Assembly: GCA_016900015.1 (NCBI GenBank)
Contig: JACJJM010000002.1
Coordinates: 237,205-301,204, forward strand
Reading direction: 5' to 3'
Origin: Phocaeicola coprophilus
GTDB taxonomy: Bacteria; Bacteroidota; Bacteroidia; Bacteroidales; Bacteroidaceae
Length of the DNA stretch: 64,000 bases
Made by a program: the position numbers and the translations under genes. The notes under the pieces are model-generated. The model ran no database searches and was not told where the DNA came from. It worked only from the letters and a program-made list of their open reading frames with translations. Numbering within the stretch: the stretch's first letter is position 1; the number at the start of each line of letters is the position of its first letter. Positions 16,690-24,970 of the stretch are shown piece after piece.

Positions 16690-17679
16690 ATGGCAAATAA
16701 ACTAATCGTATCTTTATCCCCGCACGTTCACAACAACGATAGCGTGCAGCGAAACATGTATGGTGTACTCATCGCTTTGATTCCGGCATTACTCGTTTCG
16801 CTGATCTATTTCGGTGTGGGAGCAGCAATTGTCACGCTGACTTCGGTCGTGGCTTGCGTATTCTTTGAATGGGCTATTACAAAATTCATATTGAAACGTG
16901 AAAAAAACACGATACTTGATGGCTCAGCCATCATCACCGGTGTTTTGTTGGCATTCAACGTACCTTCTAATCTGCCAGTCTGGATTATCATCATTGGTGC
17001 GCTGGTTGCTATAGGCATTGGCAAGATGACTTTCGGCGGTTTGGGTTGTAATCCATTCAACCCCGCATTGGTCGGACGTGTGTTTTTGCTTATATCTTTT
17101 CCGGTGCAGATGACCAGTTGGCCGAAAATAGGTCAACTCACCAGTTACATTGATGCTGAAACAGCTGCCACTCCGCTTTCGCTCATGAAGCAGGCTGTTC
17201 ATGGTGATACTTCTGCATTGGAACAACTTCCTTCGGCTTTCGAATTATTTATAGGTGCTAACGGAGGTTCATTGGGTGAGGTGAGTGCGCTTGCATTGCT
17301 CATCGGATTGGTCTACATGCTGTGGCGTCGTATCATCACTTGGCATATTCCTGTTTCTATATTGGCTACGGTTTTCATTTTTGCCGGATTGATGCACTTG
17401 GCCGATCCCGTAATGTATGCTTCACCGGTCGTACATTTGTTTACAGGCGGCTTGATGCTGGGTGCCATCTTCATGGCGACGGATTATGTTACTTCGCCCA
17501 TGACACATAAAGGCATGATTATCTATGGTGTATGTATCGGCTTTTTGACGGTTGTCATCCGTAATTTTGGAGCTTATCCGGAAGGTATGTCGTTTGCTAT
17601 CCTGATTATGAACGCATTCACTCCGTTGATTAACAACTATTGCAAACCTAAAAGATTTGGGGAGGGCAAAAAGAAATGA
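16690..17679 (+). CDS. rnfD: Rnf electron transport complex subunit D
   Basis: Integral membrane subunit with about nine helices, 329 residues, part of the ion-translocating core. The N-terminus (LIVSLSPHVHNNDSVQRNMYGVL) and GKMTFGGLGCNPFNPALVGR are typical. The segment ETAATPLSLMKQ holds the threonine expected to carry covalent FMN. The stop overlaps the rnfG start as ATGA, so the two are translationally coupled. An AGGAGG ribosome site precedes the ATG at 16690. Confidence 0.95.
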   Translation: MANKLIVSLSPHVHNNDSVQRNMYGVLIALIPALLVSLIYFGVGAAIVTLTSVVACVFFEWAITKFILKREKNTILDGSAIITGVLLAFNVPSNLPVWIIIIGALVAIGIGKMTFGGLGCNPFNPALVGRVFLLISFPVQMTSWPKIGQLTSYIDAETAATPLSLMKQAVHGDTSALEQLPSAFELFIGANGGSLGEVSALALLIGLVYMLWRRIITWHIPVSILATVFIFAGLMHLADPVMYASPVVHLFTGGLMLGAIFMATDYVTSPMTHKGMIIYGVCIGFLTVVIRNFGAYPEGMSFAILIMNAFTPLINNYCKPKRFGEGKKK

Positions 17680-18311
17680 AAAAGTTAGAATCCTCATTTA
17701 AGAATATGGCCATCGTGCTGACAGCAGTGGCCGTCGTGGCCGGACTGTTGCTTGGATATGTGAACCAAGTGACGGCAGAACCCATTGCCCAGGCTAATGC
17801 CAAGGCGTTGAGCGATGCCATTGCGTTGGTAGTGCCAGGCTTTGACAACGAACCGGCAGCCAATCCCGACACTGTCGAAGTCGACGGCGTGAATTATGTG
17901 GTTTATAAGGCGACGAAGGGAGGCCAATTCATCGGAGCTGCGGTGGAATCATCTGCCAATGGATTTGGTGGGGCATTGAATGTTTTGGTCGGATTTGATG
18001 CTGAAGGCAATATCATCGACTACTCGTTGCTCAGTCATGCCGAGACTCCGGGATTGGGATCTAAAGCTGCCGATTGGTTCAAGAAAGGTAGCAAAGGCGA
18101 CATTACCGGACGTAATCCCGGCAAGGCATCCCTCTCTGTGAGCAAAGACGGGGGTGAAATCGATGCCATCACGGCATCGACCATCACTTCACGGGCTTTC
18201 CTTAAAGCTGTCAATGCAGCCTATGCGGCTTATGCCAAGCAAAACGGCATTGACGCCGGTGACGCTCTGAATGGCACGACGGGAGCTACTTCACATGTAG
18301 AACAAAATTAA
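17676..18311 (+). CDS. rnfG: Rnf electron transport complex subunit G
   Basis: Single-span subunit with a periplasmic FMN-binding domain, 211 residues. The helix AIVLTAVAVVAGLLLGYV is followed by the FMN-binding domain: ETPGLGSKAADWFKKG and the flavinylation segment DAITASTITSRAFLKAVN, in which a threonine binds FMN covalently. A short Gly/Thr-rich tail ends the protein. It overlaps rnfD by four bases. Confidence 0.94.
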   Translation: MKKLESSFKNMAIVLTAVAVVAGLLLGYVNQVTAEPIAQANAKALSDAIALVVPGFDNEPAANPDTVEVDGVNYVVYKATKGGQFIGAAVESSANGFGGALNVLVGFDAEGNIIDYSLLSHAETPGLGSKAADWFKKGSKGDITGRNPGKASLSVSKDGGEIDAITASTITSRAFLKAVNAAYAAYAKQNGIDAGDALNGTTGATSHVEQN

Positions 18312-18327
18312 GAAAGGAGCATACACA

Positions 18328-18918
18328 ATGAACAACTTCAAAGTATTGATGAACGGCATCGTGAAGGAAAATCCCACGTTCGTTCTTCTTTTGGGAATGT
18401 GTCCCACGCTGGGAACAACATCCTCGGCACTCAACGGCATGGGCATGGGACTTGCCACGGCTTTCGTGTTGATATGTTCCAATGTCGTCATCTCATTAAT
18501 AAAAAATCTGATTCCAGACATGGTGCGTATCCCGGCCTATGTAGTGGTCATCGCTTCGTTTGTTACTCTCCTCCAGATGGTAATGCAAGCGTATGTCCCC
18601 GGATTGTATGCCACGCTCGGACTGTTTATCCCTCTGATTGTGGTCAACTGTATCCTTTTAGGGCGTGCTGAAGCTTTTGCAGCCAAAAACGGCGCCATCC
18701 CTTCTTTCTTCGACGGACTTGGTATGGGCTTAGGCTTTACCATCGCATTGACCATCCTTGGTGGTGTGCGCGAGTTTTTGGGTACGGGAAAATTCTTCGG
18801 CTTCACCATCATGCCCGAGGACTACGGCATGCTCGTCTTCGTGCTTGCTCCCGGAGCATTTATCGCCTTGGGTTATCTCATCGCCATCGTGAACCGTATA
18901 AAGAAAGCTAAATCCTAA
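18328..18918 (+). CDS. rnfE: Rnf electron transport complex subunit E
   Basis: Membrane subunit of six helices, 196 residues. Family motifs LLGMCPTLGTTSSALNGMGM near the N-terminus and GLGMGLGFTIALTILGGVRE are clear. Together with RnfA it forms the pseudo-symmetric pair that binds an iron-sulfur centre inside the membrane. A GAAAGGAG-type ribosome site lies upstream. 16 bases after rnfG. Confidence 0.95.
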   Translation: MNNFKVLMNGIVKENPTFVLLLGMCPTLGTTSSALNGMGMGLATAFVLICSNVVISLIKNLIPDMVRIPAYVVVIASFVTLLQMVMQAYVPGLYATLGLFIPLIVVNCILLGRAEAFAAKNGAIPSFFDGLGMGLGFTIALTILGGVREFLGTGKFFGFTIMPEDYGMLVFVLAPGAFIALGYLIAIVNRIKKAKS

Positions 18919-18930
18919 AACTGCAGACTT

Positions 18931-19533
18931 ATGGAATACGTATTGATATTTATCACAGCCATTTTTGTGAACAACATCGTGTTGTCACAGTTCTTGGGCA
19001 TATGTCCCTTCCTGGGCGTATCCAAGAAGGTGGAGACAGCTTGCGGCATGGGCGCGGCCGTGGCTTTCGTGTTGACCATCGCCACGATTGTCACCTATCT
19101 CATTCAGAAATTCGTGCTCGACGCTTTCGGCATAGCCTATTTGCAGACCATCGCCTTCATCCTTGTCATTGCCGCTTTGGTGCAAATGGTGGAAATCATC
19201 CTGAAGAAAGTTTCCCCTGCGCTTTACCAGGCGCTGGGTGTTTTCCTTCCCCTGATTACGACCAACTGTTGCATCCTTGGTGTGACTATCCTGGTCATCC
19301 AGAAGGATTTTGACCTGCTCACGGGTGTGGTCTATGCCTTCTCCACGGCATTGGGTTTTGCCTTGGCGCTCATTGTCTTTGCCGGCATCCGTGAACAGTT
19401 GGCATTGGTCAACATACCCAAGGGTATGCGCGGCATGTCCATCGCTTTGGTGACCGCCGGCCTGTTGGCTATGGCCTTTATGGGTTTCTCGGGTGTGGAC
19501 AAAGGCTTGTCTTCGCTGTTCGGACTGGATTGA
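18931..19533 (+). CDS. rnfA: Rnf electron transport complex subunit A
   Basis: Membrane subunit of six helices, 200 residues, paralogous to RnfE. It has the paired motifs NNIVLSQFLGICPFLGVSKK and LGVFLPLITTNCCILGVTIL, whose cysteines hold the intramembrane iron-sulfur cluster. It ends the rnfBCDGEA set, and a strong terminator follows at 19556-19613. Confidence 0.95.
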   Translation: MEYVLIFITAIFVNNIVLSQFLGICPFLGVSKKVETACGMGAAVAFVLTIATIVTYLIQKFVLDAFGIAYLQTIAFILVIAALVQMVEIILKKVSPALYQALGVFLPLITTNCCILGVTILVIQKDFDLLTGVVYAFSTALGFALALIVFAGIREQLALVNIPKGMRGMSIALVTAGLLAMAFMGFSGVDKGLSSLFGLD

Positions 19534-19555
19534 CGGAATCATATCCTTGCTGACG

Positions 19556-19613
19556 AGGTGGGGGAACGGACGAAGCCTGAAGAGGCTGCAAGTTCGTTCC
19601 TCCGCCTTTTTTT
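19556..19613 (+). terminator. Rho-independent terminator of the rnf operon
   Basis: AGGTGGGGGAACGGAC pairs with GTTCGTTCCTCCGCCT (G-U pairs allowed), enclosing a small AGCCT/AGGCT hairpin, followed by T7 at 19607-19613. Confidence 0.88.
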
Positions 19614-19643
19614 GCAGCTGCTTCCGTAAGTTTCTGTCGGAAT

Positions 19644-19815
19644 CTACAGAGGTTTCTGTCGAAATATACGTAGACTTCCGTCGAAACATACGTAGGTTTA
19701 TATTGGAAACATACGTAGATTACCTATATAAATATACGTAGATTTATGATGTAAATATACGTATATTTCAGGTGCAAATATACGTATGTTTCCAATGCCG
19801 TCATACGTAGATGGC
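19644..19815. repeat. Palindrome array A: TACGTA core, 23-bp period, 7 copies
   Basis: TACGTA occurs at 19667, 19689, 19712, 19735, 19758, 19781 and 19804: steps of 22 then five times 23 bases. A degenerate copy lies at 19644. The conserved part is a 16-base near-palindrome AAAYATACGTARRTTT (perfect as AAATATACGTATATTT around 19761), separated by about 7 variable bases. It lies between the rnf terminator and the promoter at 19939, outside any supported gene. It is not a CRISPR: the spacers are too short. Confidence 0.85.
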
Positions 19816-19938
19816 CGTCGTTGGGTGCGCGGAGGGCCTTGGACAACAGTTGGGAGAAGGGCTTGGACCGACTTTGTCGTCTGTATTTATTCATTAAAAA
19901 TATATGGTCGGCCGGGCTTCGTTTTCCAATGATTTTTC

Positions 19939-19946
19939 TACCTTTG
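19939..19946 (+). promoter_or_regulatory. -7 box for nucleotidyltransferase-galE
   Basis: TACCTTTG matches TAnnTTTG, 24 bases before the ATG at 19971; it rules out the longer frame starting at 19821. Confidence 0.7.
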
Positions 19947-19970
19947 CGGGTGATTAGAATCAGAAAACGT

Positions 19971-20885
19971 ATGATAACGCCACTTGTGATTTTAGCAGCA
20001 ACGATGGGAAACCGATATGGCGGCCTCAAGTATCTTGACGGAATCGGGCCGCATGGCGAGACCATCCTTGACTATTCGGTCTATGATGCCATCAAGGCGG
20101 GCTTCCGGCGTATTGTGTTTGTCATCAATCCTTCTTTTGAAACCGCATTTAAAGAAAACATATCTTCCAAGTATGCATCGGTCGTCGACGTCGATTATGT
20201 CTACCAGGATGTGACTGACGTGGCACAGGAGTTGCGCTCGCCCAAGCGTACGCTGCTGTGGGGGTCAGCTCATGCTTTGCTCCGTGGGCGGGAACAGCTT
20301 GACGGAGCACCTTTCGGTGTGATTAATGCTGTGAATTTCTATCAGCGCGAAAGTTTTGAATTGCTTTACCAAGGTTTACAGAGGCTTGCGAGCACGTCGG
20401 ACGACGCTTTTCTTGTGGGTTACAAGCTTGTCAATGTGATGCCGGAATCGGGCGGTGCAAATCGTGGTATCTGTCAGTTGGACAGCGACGGACGTTTGCT
20501 TCGCGTCGACGAATTGTCTGGTGTGGAGCGTGTCGGTGGGCATCCGATGTACAAGGATGCGGGAAACTGTTGGGTGAATCTGGATGAAGATGCTTGTGTG
20601 TCAATGAATATGTGGGGCTTTACGCCGCGTGTGTTTGCGCCCTTGGCTGCCGGATTTGACCGTTTCATCAGGGAGCATGGGCATGATGCTAAGCGTGCCT
20701 ATATCTTGCCGGATTTTGTCAATGAGCTTATTGCCGGCGGTGCATGTGTGAAGAACGTGCCGACGGAGGCCCAATGGATGGGGCTGGTGTCCCCTGATGA
20801 CAAGATACAGGCCTTGCTGCGTATCAACGAACTGATACGCAAGGGAGTATATCCCTCAAGATTATTTGCTGAAAGTAACATGTAA
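19971..20885 (+). CDS. Sugar-phosphate nucleotidyltransferase-like protein
   Basis: 304 residues, cytoplasmic. The N-terminus LVILAATMGNRYGGLKYLD is a variant of the GT-A nucleotidyltransferase loop (LAAGxGxR), with IGPHGETILDYSVYDAIKAG and FRRIVFVI as in pyrophosphorylases. The rest has nucleotidyltransferase-like segments (LLWGSAHALL, VNAVNFY, SMNMWGF). It sits directly upstream of galE, 22 bases between stop and start, so a role in making nucleotide sugars for surface glycans is likely. The exact sugar is unknown. Confidence 0.8.
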   Translation: MITPLVILAATMGNRYGGLKYLDGIGPHGETILDYSVYDAIKAGFRRIVFVINPSFETAFKENISSKYASVVDVDYVYQDVTDVAQELRSPKRTLLWGSAHALLRGREQLDGAPFGVINAVNFYQRESFELLYQGLQRLASTSDDAFLVGYKLVNVMPESGGANRGICQLDSDGRLLRVDELSGVERVGGHPMYKDAGNCWVNLDEDACVSMNMWGFTPRVFAPLAAGFDRFIREHGHDAKRAYILPDFVNELIAGGACVKNVPTEAQWMGLVSPDDKIQALLRINELIRKGVYPSRLFAESNM

Positions 20886-20907
20886 TTTAAATAAAGCAAA
20901 CGACAAT

Positions 20908-21942
20908 ATGAAAGGTAAGATTTTAGTAACGGGTGGAACGGGATATATAGGTTCCCATACGGTGGTGGAGCTTCAGCAGAGCGAATATGAAGTCGTCATC
21001 GTGGATAACTTGTCTAATTCGCGTGCTGATGTGGTGGACTATATTGGTCAGATTACGGGCGTGCGTCCGGCTTTCGAGCAAGTCGATTGTCTGGACCGTC
21101 CGGCTTTGGAAGAGGTGTTCTGCCGCCACCAGGGCATAGAAGCCATCATTCATTTTGCGGCCAGCAAGGCTGTGGGCGAATCGGTGCAGAAGCCTTTGTT
21201 GTACTATCGTAACAATATCGTATCGCTCATTAATTTGTTGGAATTGATGCCGAAATATGGCGTGAAGGGTATTGTCTTCTCTTCTTCCTGCACGGTTTAC
21301 GGCCAACCTGACGTCTTGCCGGTGACGGAAGAAGCTCCGATTAAGAAAGCTGAGTCTCCTTACGGCAATACCAAACAAATCAATGAGGAGATTATTCACG
21401 ACACGGTGAAGTCCGGAGTCCCGATGAATGCCATCCTGCTTCGCTATTTCAATCCGATAGGTGCTCATCCGAGCGGCTTGATAGGCGAGTTGCCCAATGG
21501 AGTGCCAATGAATCTGATTCCTTATCTGACGCAGACAGCCATTGGTATCCGTGAACAGTTGAGTGTGTTTGGAGATGATTATAACACACCTGACGGTTCT
21601 TGCATACGTGACTATATCAATGTTGTCGATTTGGCCAAGGCTCATGTGTATGCCATAGCCCGTATGCTTGAAGGTAAGCAGGACGAACAAGTGGAAGTGT
21701 TCAACATTGGCACAGGACGAGGTGTTTCTGTGTTGGAACTCATTCACACGTTCGAATCGGCTACAGGAGTCAAGTTGAATTATCGTATAGTCGGACGCCG
21801 TGCAGGTGACATTGAGCAGGTGTGGGCTGATCCGGCCAAGGCTAACAAAGTACTAGGTTGGCATGCCGAGACTGGTTTGGACGACACCCTGCGTTCGGCT
21901 TGGAATTGGCAGTTGAAGCTTCGTGAGCGTGGCATTCAGTGA
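20908..21942 (+). CDS. galE: UDP-glucose 4-epimerase
   Basis: Interconverts UDP-glucose and UDP-galactose using bound NAD. 344 residues, the usual size. The Rossmann motif TGGTGYIGSHT is at residues 8-18, the catalytic region has SSSCTVYGQP and YGNTK (Tyr-x-x-x-Lys), and RYFNPIGAHPSG and the C-terminal GRRAGDIEQVWADPAKA are classic GalE. The start at 20908 gives MKGKILVTGG; an earlier start at 20866 overlaps the upstream gene and adds unlikely residues. It links to galactose released by the GH2 enzyme further along. Confidence 0.95.
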   Translation: MKGKILVTGGTGYIGSHTVVELQQSEYEVVIVDNLSNSRADVVDYIGQITGVRPAFEQVDCLDRPALEEVFCRHQGIEAIIHFAASKAVGESVQKPLLYYRNNIVSLINLLELMPKYGVKGIVFSSSCTVYGQPDVLPVTEEAPIKKAESPYGNTKQINEEIIHDTVKSGVPMNAILLRYFNPIGAHPSGLIGELPNGVPMNLIPYLTQTAIGIREQLSVFGDDYNTPDGSCIRDYINVVDLAKAHVYAIARMLEGKQDEQVEVFNIGTGRGVSVLELIHTFESATGVKLNYRIVGRRAGDIEQVWADPAKANKVLGWHAETGLDDTLRSAWNWQLKLRERGIQ

Positions 21943-21970
21943 CCGCTAACGAGGCATAACGTATGATATA

Positions 21971-22018
21971 CCCCTCCCAATCTCTTTTTGCAGGAAGAGG
22001 TGGGGAGGGGTTGCTTTT
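21971..22018 (+). terminator. Terminator after galE
   Basis: CCCCTCCC (21971-21978) pairs with GGGGAGGGG (22002-22010), extended by CTCTT/AAGAG, followed by a T-rich run. Confidence 0.8.
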
Positions 22019-22061
22019 TATCTCCCGTCTGCGAATTCCTTGCCGCATGCGCTGTTTTTAC

Positions 22062-22069
22062 TACTTTTG
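22062..22069 (+). promoter_or_regulatory. -7 box for the cbiA-cbiP-cobD-cbiB operon
   Basis: TACTTTTG matches TAnnTTTG. Transcription near 22074-22076 makes the ATG at 22089 the usable start. The roughly 15-base leader leaves no room for a cobalamin riboswitch. Confidence 0.65.
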
Positions 22070-22088
22070 CATGCGAAAGACAAACAAT

Positions 22089-23453
22089 ATGGATATAGCT
22101 TCACCTTCCTCTCATCCCAAGGCTGCATTTCTTATAGGAGCGGCCACGTCGAACAGCGGCAAGACGACGTTGACCATCGGATTGCTTCGTGCGCTGCGTG
22201 AACGTGGCCTTTGCGTACAGCCGTTCAAGTGTGGTCCTGACTATATTGACCCTAAGTATCATGCTGTCGCGTCGGGACGGACATCGGTCAATCTGGATAC
22301 ATGGCTGTCTTCTCCGGAACATGTCGGCAGGCTGTTTGCCCGTTATGGGGGGACATCCGATGTATCCGTAGTGGAAGGAGTTATGGGATTGTTTGACGGA
22401 TACCGGGCCGATCAAGGTAGCAGTGCCGAGATTGCCCGTTTGCTTGGTATCCCGGTCGTGCTGGTGGTCAATGCCAAGTCTGTGGCTTACTCTGTCGCGC
22501 CATTGATTTATGGTTTCAAGCATTTTGACCCGTCGGTGCGTGTGGCTGGTGTCTTGTTCAACCAAGTAGCTTCGGCCAGTCATGCCTCTTTCCTGCAAAA
22601 GGCTTGTGAAGATGCTGGAGTCCCCTGTCTGGGCTATTTGCCTCGCATGAAGGAAATCGAGTTGCCGTCCCGTCATTTGGGACTCACGTTGGAAGCGGCT
22701 TATCAGTTGGACTCCTTCTCGCAGCGTATTGCCGATGCTTTAGTGCAACATGTGGACATGGACCGCCTGGTGGAGCTATGTGCGTGGCAACCGATAGGAG
22801 AAAATGCATTGTCTCTTGTCGGGAACGCACCGTCACCGATGACATGTACATGGGAAGGAGGTATATGTCGCATAGCAGTTGCACGTGATGATGCGTTCAA
22901 CTTTACCTACCACGACAATCTGGAACGTCTGGCCGAAGTCGGAGAGCTTACCTATTTCAGCCCGATGCATGACATCGCATTGCCTGAAGCCGACTTTGTC
23001 TATCTGCCGGGAGGTTATCCGGAGTTCTTTTTGCATGAGTTGGCCGCCAATCGGACCATGCTGGAAAGCATCCGCTCTTATATCGAAAATGGTGGCTATT
23101 TGCTGGCAGAATGCGGAGGGATGATGTATCTTTGCGACCGCATTTGCGGTATGGATGCCATGTCTTATCCCATGGTGGGTGTCTTGCCTTTGGAAGCAAC
23201 GATGCAAGGGATGAGGCTGCATTTAGGTTACCGGATGTTGCAGCATGGCGATGAGACCTTTCGAGGACATGAGTTTCATTACTCGGACGTTCGTCCGTTG
23301 GCCGGGGCTGCAAGCCTGCGGTCCATAGCAAGCCAGCGGAATGCCCGAGGCGAAGCCGTGCCCACTGCGCTATATCGCTACAAGAACGTCTTGGCCGGAT
23401 ACACCCATTTGTATTGGGGAGAAAGCAATCTCTTTGATTTGTTTATGGAATAA
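22089..23453 (+). CDS. cbiA: Cobyrinic acid a,c-diamide synthase
   Basis: ATP- and glutamine-dependent amidation of the a and c carboxylates of the corrin ring. 454 residues. The P-loop-like dethiobiotin-synthetase domain opens with IGAATSNSGKTTLTIGLLRAL; FKCGPDYIDPKYH and VEGVMGLFDG are family motifs. The class I glutamine amidotransferase domain at the C-terminus has LPGGYPE, LLAECGGMMYL (nucleophile Cys) and FHYSDV. The start at 22089 rests on the promoter box just upstream. First gene of a late-cobalamin operon. Confidence 0.94.
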   Translation: MDIASPSSHPKAAFLIGAATSNSGKTTLTIGLLRALRERGLCVQPFKCGPDYIDPKYHAVASGRTSVNLDTWLSSPEHVGRLFARYGGTSDVSVVEGVMGLFDGYRADQGSSAEIARLLGIPVVLVVNAKSVAYSVAPLIYGFKHFDPSVRVAGVLFNQVASASHASFLQKACEDAGVPCLGYLPRMKEIELPSRHLGLTLEAAYQLDSFSQRIADALVQHVDMDRLVELCAWQPIGENALSLVGNAPSPMTCTWEGGICRIAVARDDAFNFTYHDNLERLAEVGELTYFSPMHDIALPEADFVYLPGGYPEFFLHELAANRTMLESIRSYIENGGYLLAECGGMMYLCDRICGMDAMSYPMVGVLPLEATMQGMRLHLGYRMLQHGDETFRGHEFHYSDVRPLAGAASLRSIASQRNARGEAVPTALYRYKNVLAGYTHLYWGESNLFDLFME

Positions 23454-23470
23454 AAGAAAGAATCGAATAA

Positions 23471-24970
23471 ATGACAGTGACCAATATGACACGCCTGCAT
23501 CCTCTGATGCTCGCAGGGACGGGCAGCGATGTGGGCAAGAGTATTCTTGCGACAGCCCTTTGTCGCATTTTTAGGCAAGATGGGTTTCATCCAGCTCCTT
23601 TTAAAGCACAGAATATGGCACTCAACTCATACGCCACGCCCGAAGGACTGGAGATAGGCCGCGCACAGGCCGTACAAGCCGAAGCTGCCGGGATTCCTTG
23701 CCACACAGATATGAACCCCTTGCTGCTGAAACCAAGCTCTGACCGGACATCACAGGTCGTGCTCAACGGCCGTCCCATCGGTAACCGGGATGCGTATGAT
23801 TATTTCCGGCGTGAGGGACGGGATGTCCTGCGCCAGGCCGTGCATGCCGCCTATGACAGGCTGGCTGCCCGCTATAATCCGGTCGTGATGGAAGGGGCCG
23901 GCAGCATCGCGGAGATTAACCTGCGGGATTCGGATTTGGTCAATATGCCTATGGCACGATATGCCGGTGCTGACGTGATTTTGGTGGGAGACATCGACCG
24001 GGGAGGCGTCTTTGCCAGTGTCTATGGTTCCATCCTGTTGCAGAAGCCGGAAGACCGGGCCAGAATCAAGGGTATTATCATTAACAAGTTCCGGGGAGAT
24101 CTCCGCCTGTTCGAGCAGGGACGGAGTATGCTCGAAGACTTGTGTCATGTGCCTGTTTTGGGGGTCATTCCCTATATGGACATACAAATCGACGAAGAAG
24201 ATTCCGTCGACCTCCGCAACAAACACTTCCAATCCGCGCAGGGAAAGGTGAATGTCGCGGTCGTCCTGCTGCGCCATTTGTCGAACTTTACCGACTTCAA
24301 TACCCTGGAGCGCGACGAACGGGTGCATTTGTATTACACAAACAACATCGAGGAGCTGGAGAAGGCTGACATCATCCTCCTGCCGGGAACGAAAAGCACC
24401 CTGAGCGACCTGTATGAACTGCGGCGCAACGGTGTGGCGCAAGCCATCCAGCGTGCCAGCCGACGGGGAGCCACCGTGTTCGGTATCTGTGGAGGCTATC
24501 AGATGATGGGCCGGGAGGTCTGCGACCCTGACGGTGTCGAGGGCGACATCACCCACCTGCCCGGGCTGGGACTGCTCCCCGTGACGACCACGATTACGGG
24601 AGAGAAAGTCACGCGGCAGGTGGAATTCTGTTTTCGCGATGCATCCACCCTCTGCCGCGGATATGAGATTCACATGGGGCGGACTTGCCTGGCGGACGAG
24701 GATGGCGCACGGACGCTCAACATCTTTCCCGACGGGACGTCCGAAGGCTGCTGCCTCGGAGAGCGGTGCATGGGGACATACATCCACGGTATTCTCGACA
24801 ACCGGAGCGTCATCGACGCCCTGCTCGCCCCGCACGCAGCCCGATTGGACTCCTCGGCGGCATTGGACTACGAGGCTTTCAAGAACGAACAATATGATAA
24901 ACTGGCGGCTCATGTCAGGGCACACCTGAACATGCCGTTGCTATATAAAATCCTGCAAAATAATGATTAA
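23471..24970 (+). CDS. cbiP: Cobyric acid synthase
   Basis: Amidates carboxylates b, d, e and g of adenosyl-cobyrinic acid diamide. 499 residues, the usual length. N-terminal motifs LMLAGTGSDVGKSILATALC and PFKAQNMALNSY, the middle VMEGAGSIAEINLRDSD and ILVGDIDRGGVFASVYGS, and the amidotransferase part LPGTKSTLSDL and FGICGGYQMMGR (nucleophile Cys) ending with MGTYIHGILDN are all classic CobQ/CbiP. Start 23471 (or 23486). Its end overlaps cobD by eight bases. Confidence 0.95.
   Translation: MTVTNMTRLHPLMLAGTGSDVGKSILATALCRIFRQDGFHPAPFKAQNMALNSYATPEGLEIGRAQAVQAEAAGIPCHTDMNPLLLKPSSDRTSQVVLNGRPIGNRDAYDYFRREGRDVLRQAVHAAYDRLAARYNPVVMEGAGSIAEINLRDSDLVNMPMARYAGADVILVGDIDRGGVFASVYGSILLQKPEDRARIKGIIINKFRGDLRLFEQGRSMLEDLCHVPVLGVIPYMDIQIDEEDSVDLRNKHFQSAQGKVNVAVVLLRHLSNFTDFNTLERDERVHLYYTNNIEELEKADIILLPGTKSTLSDLYELRRNGVAQAIQRASRRGATVFGICGGYQMMGREVCDPDGVEGDITHLPGLGLLPVTTTITGEKVTRQVEFCFRDASTLCRGYEIHMGRTCLADEDGARTLNIFPDGTSEGCCLGERCMGTYIHGILDNRSVIDALLAPHAARLDSSAALDYEAFKNEQYDKLAAHVRAHLNMPLLYKILQNND

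Noticed and set aside
19644..19815. Array A as a CRISPR
   Set aside because: The repeated unit is 23 bp in all, with spacers of about 7 bases, and no cas genes are nearby.
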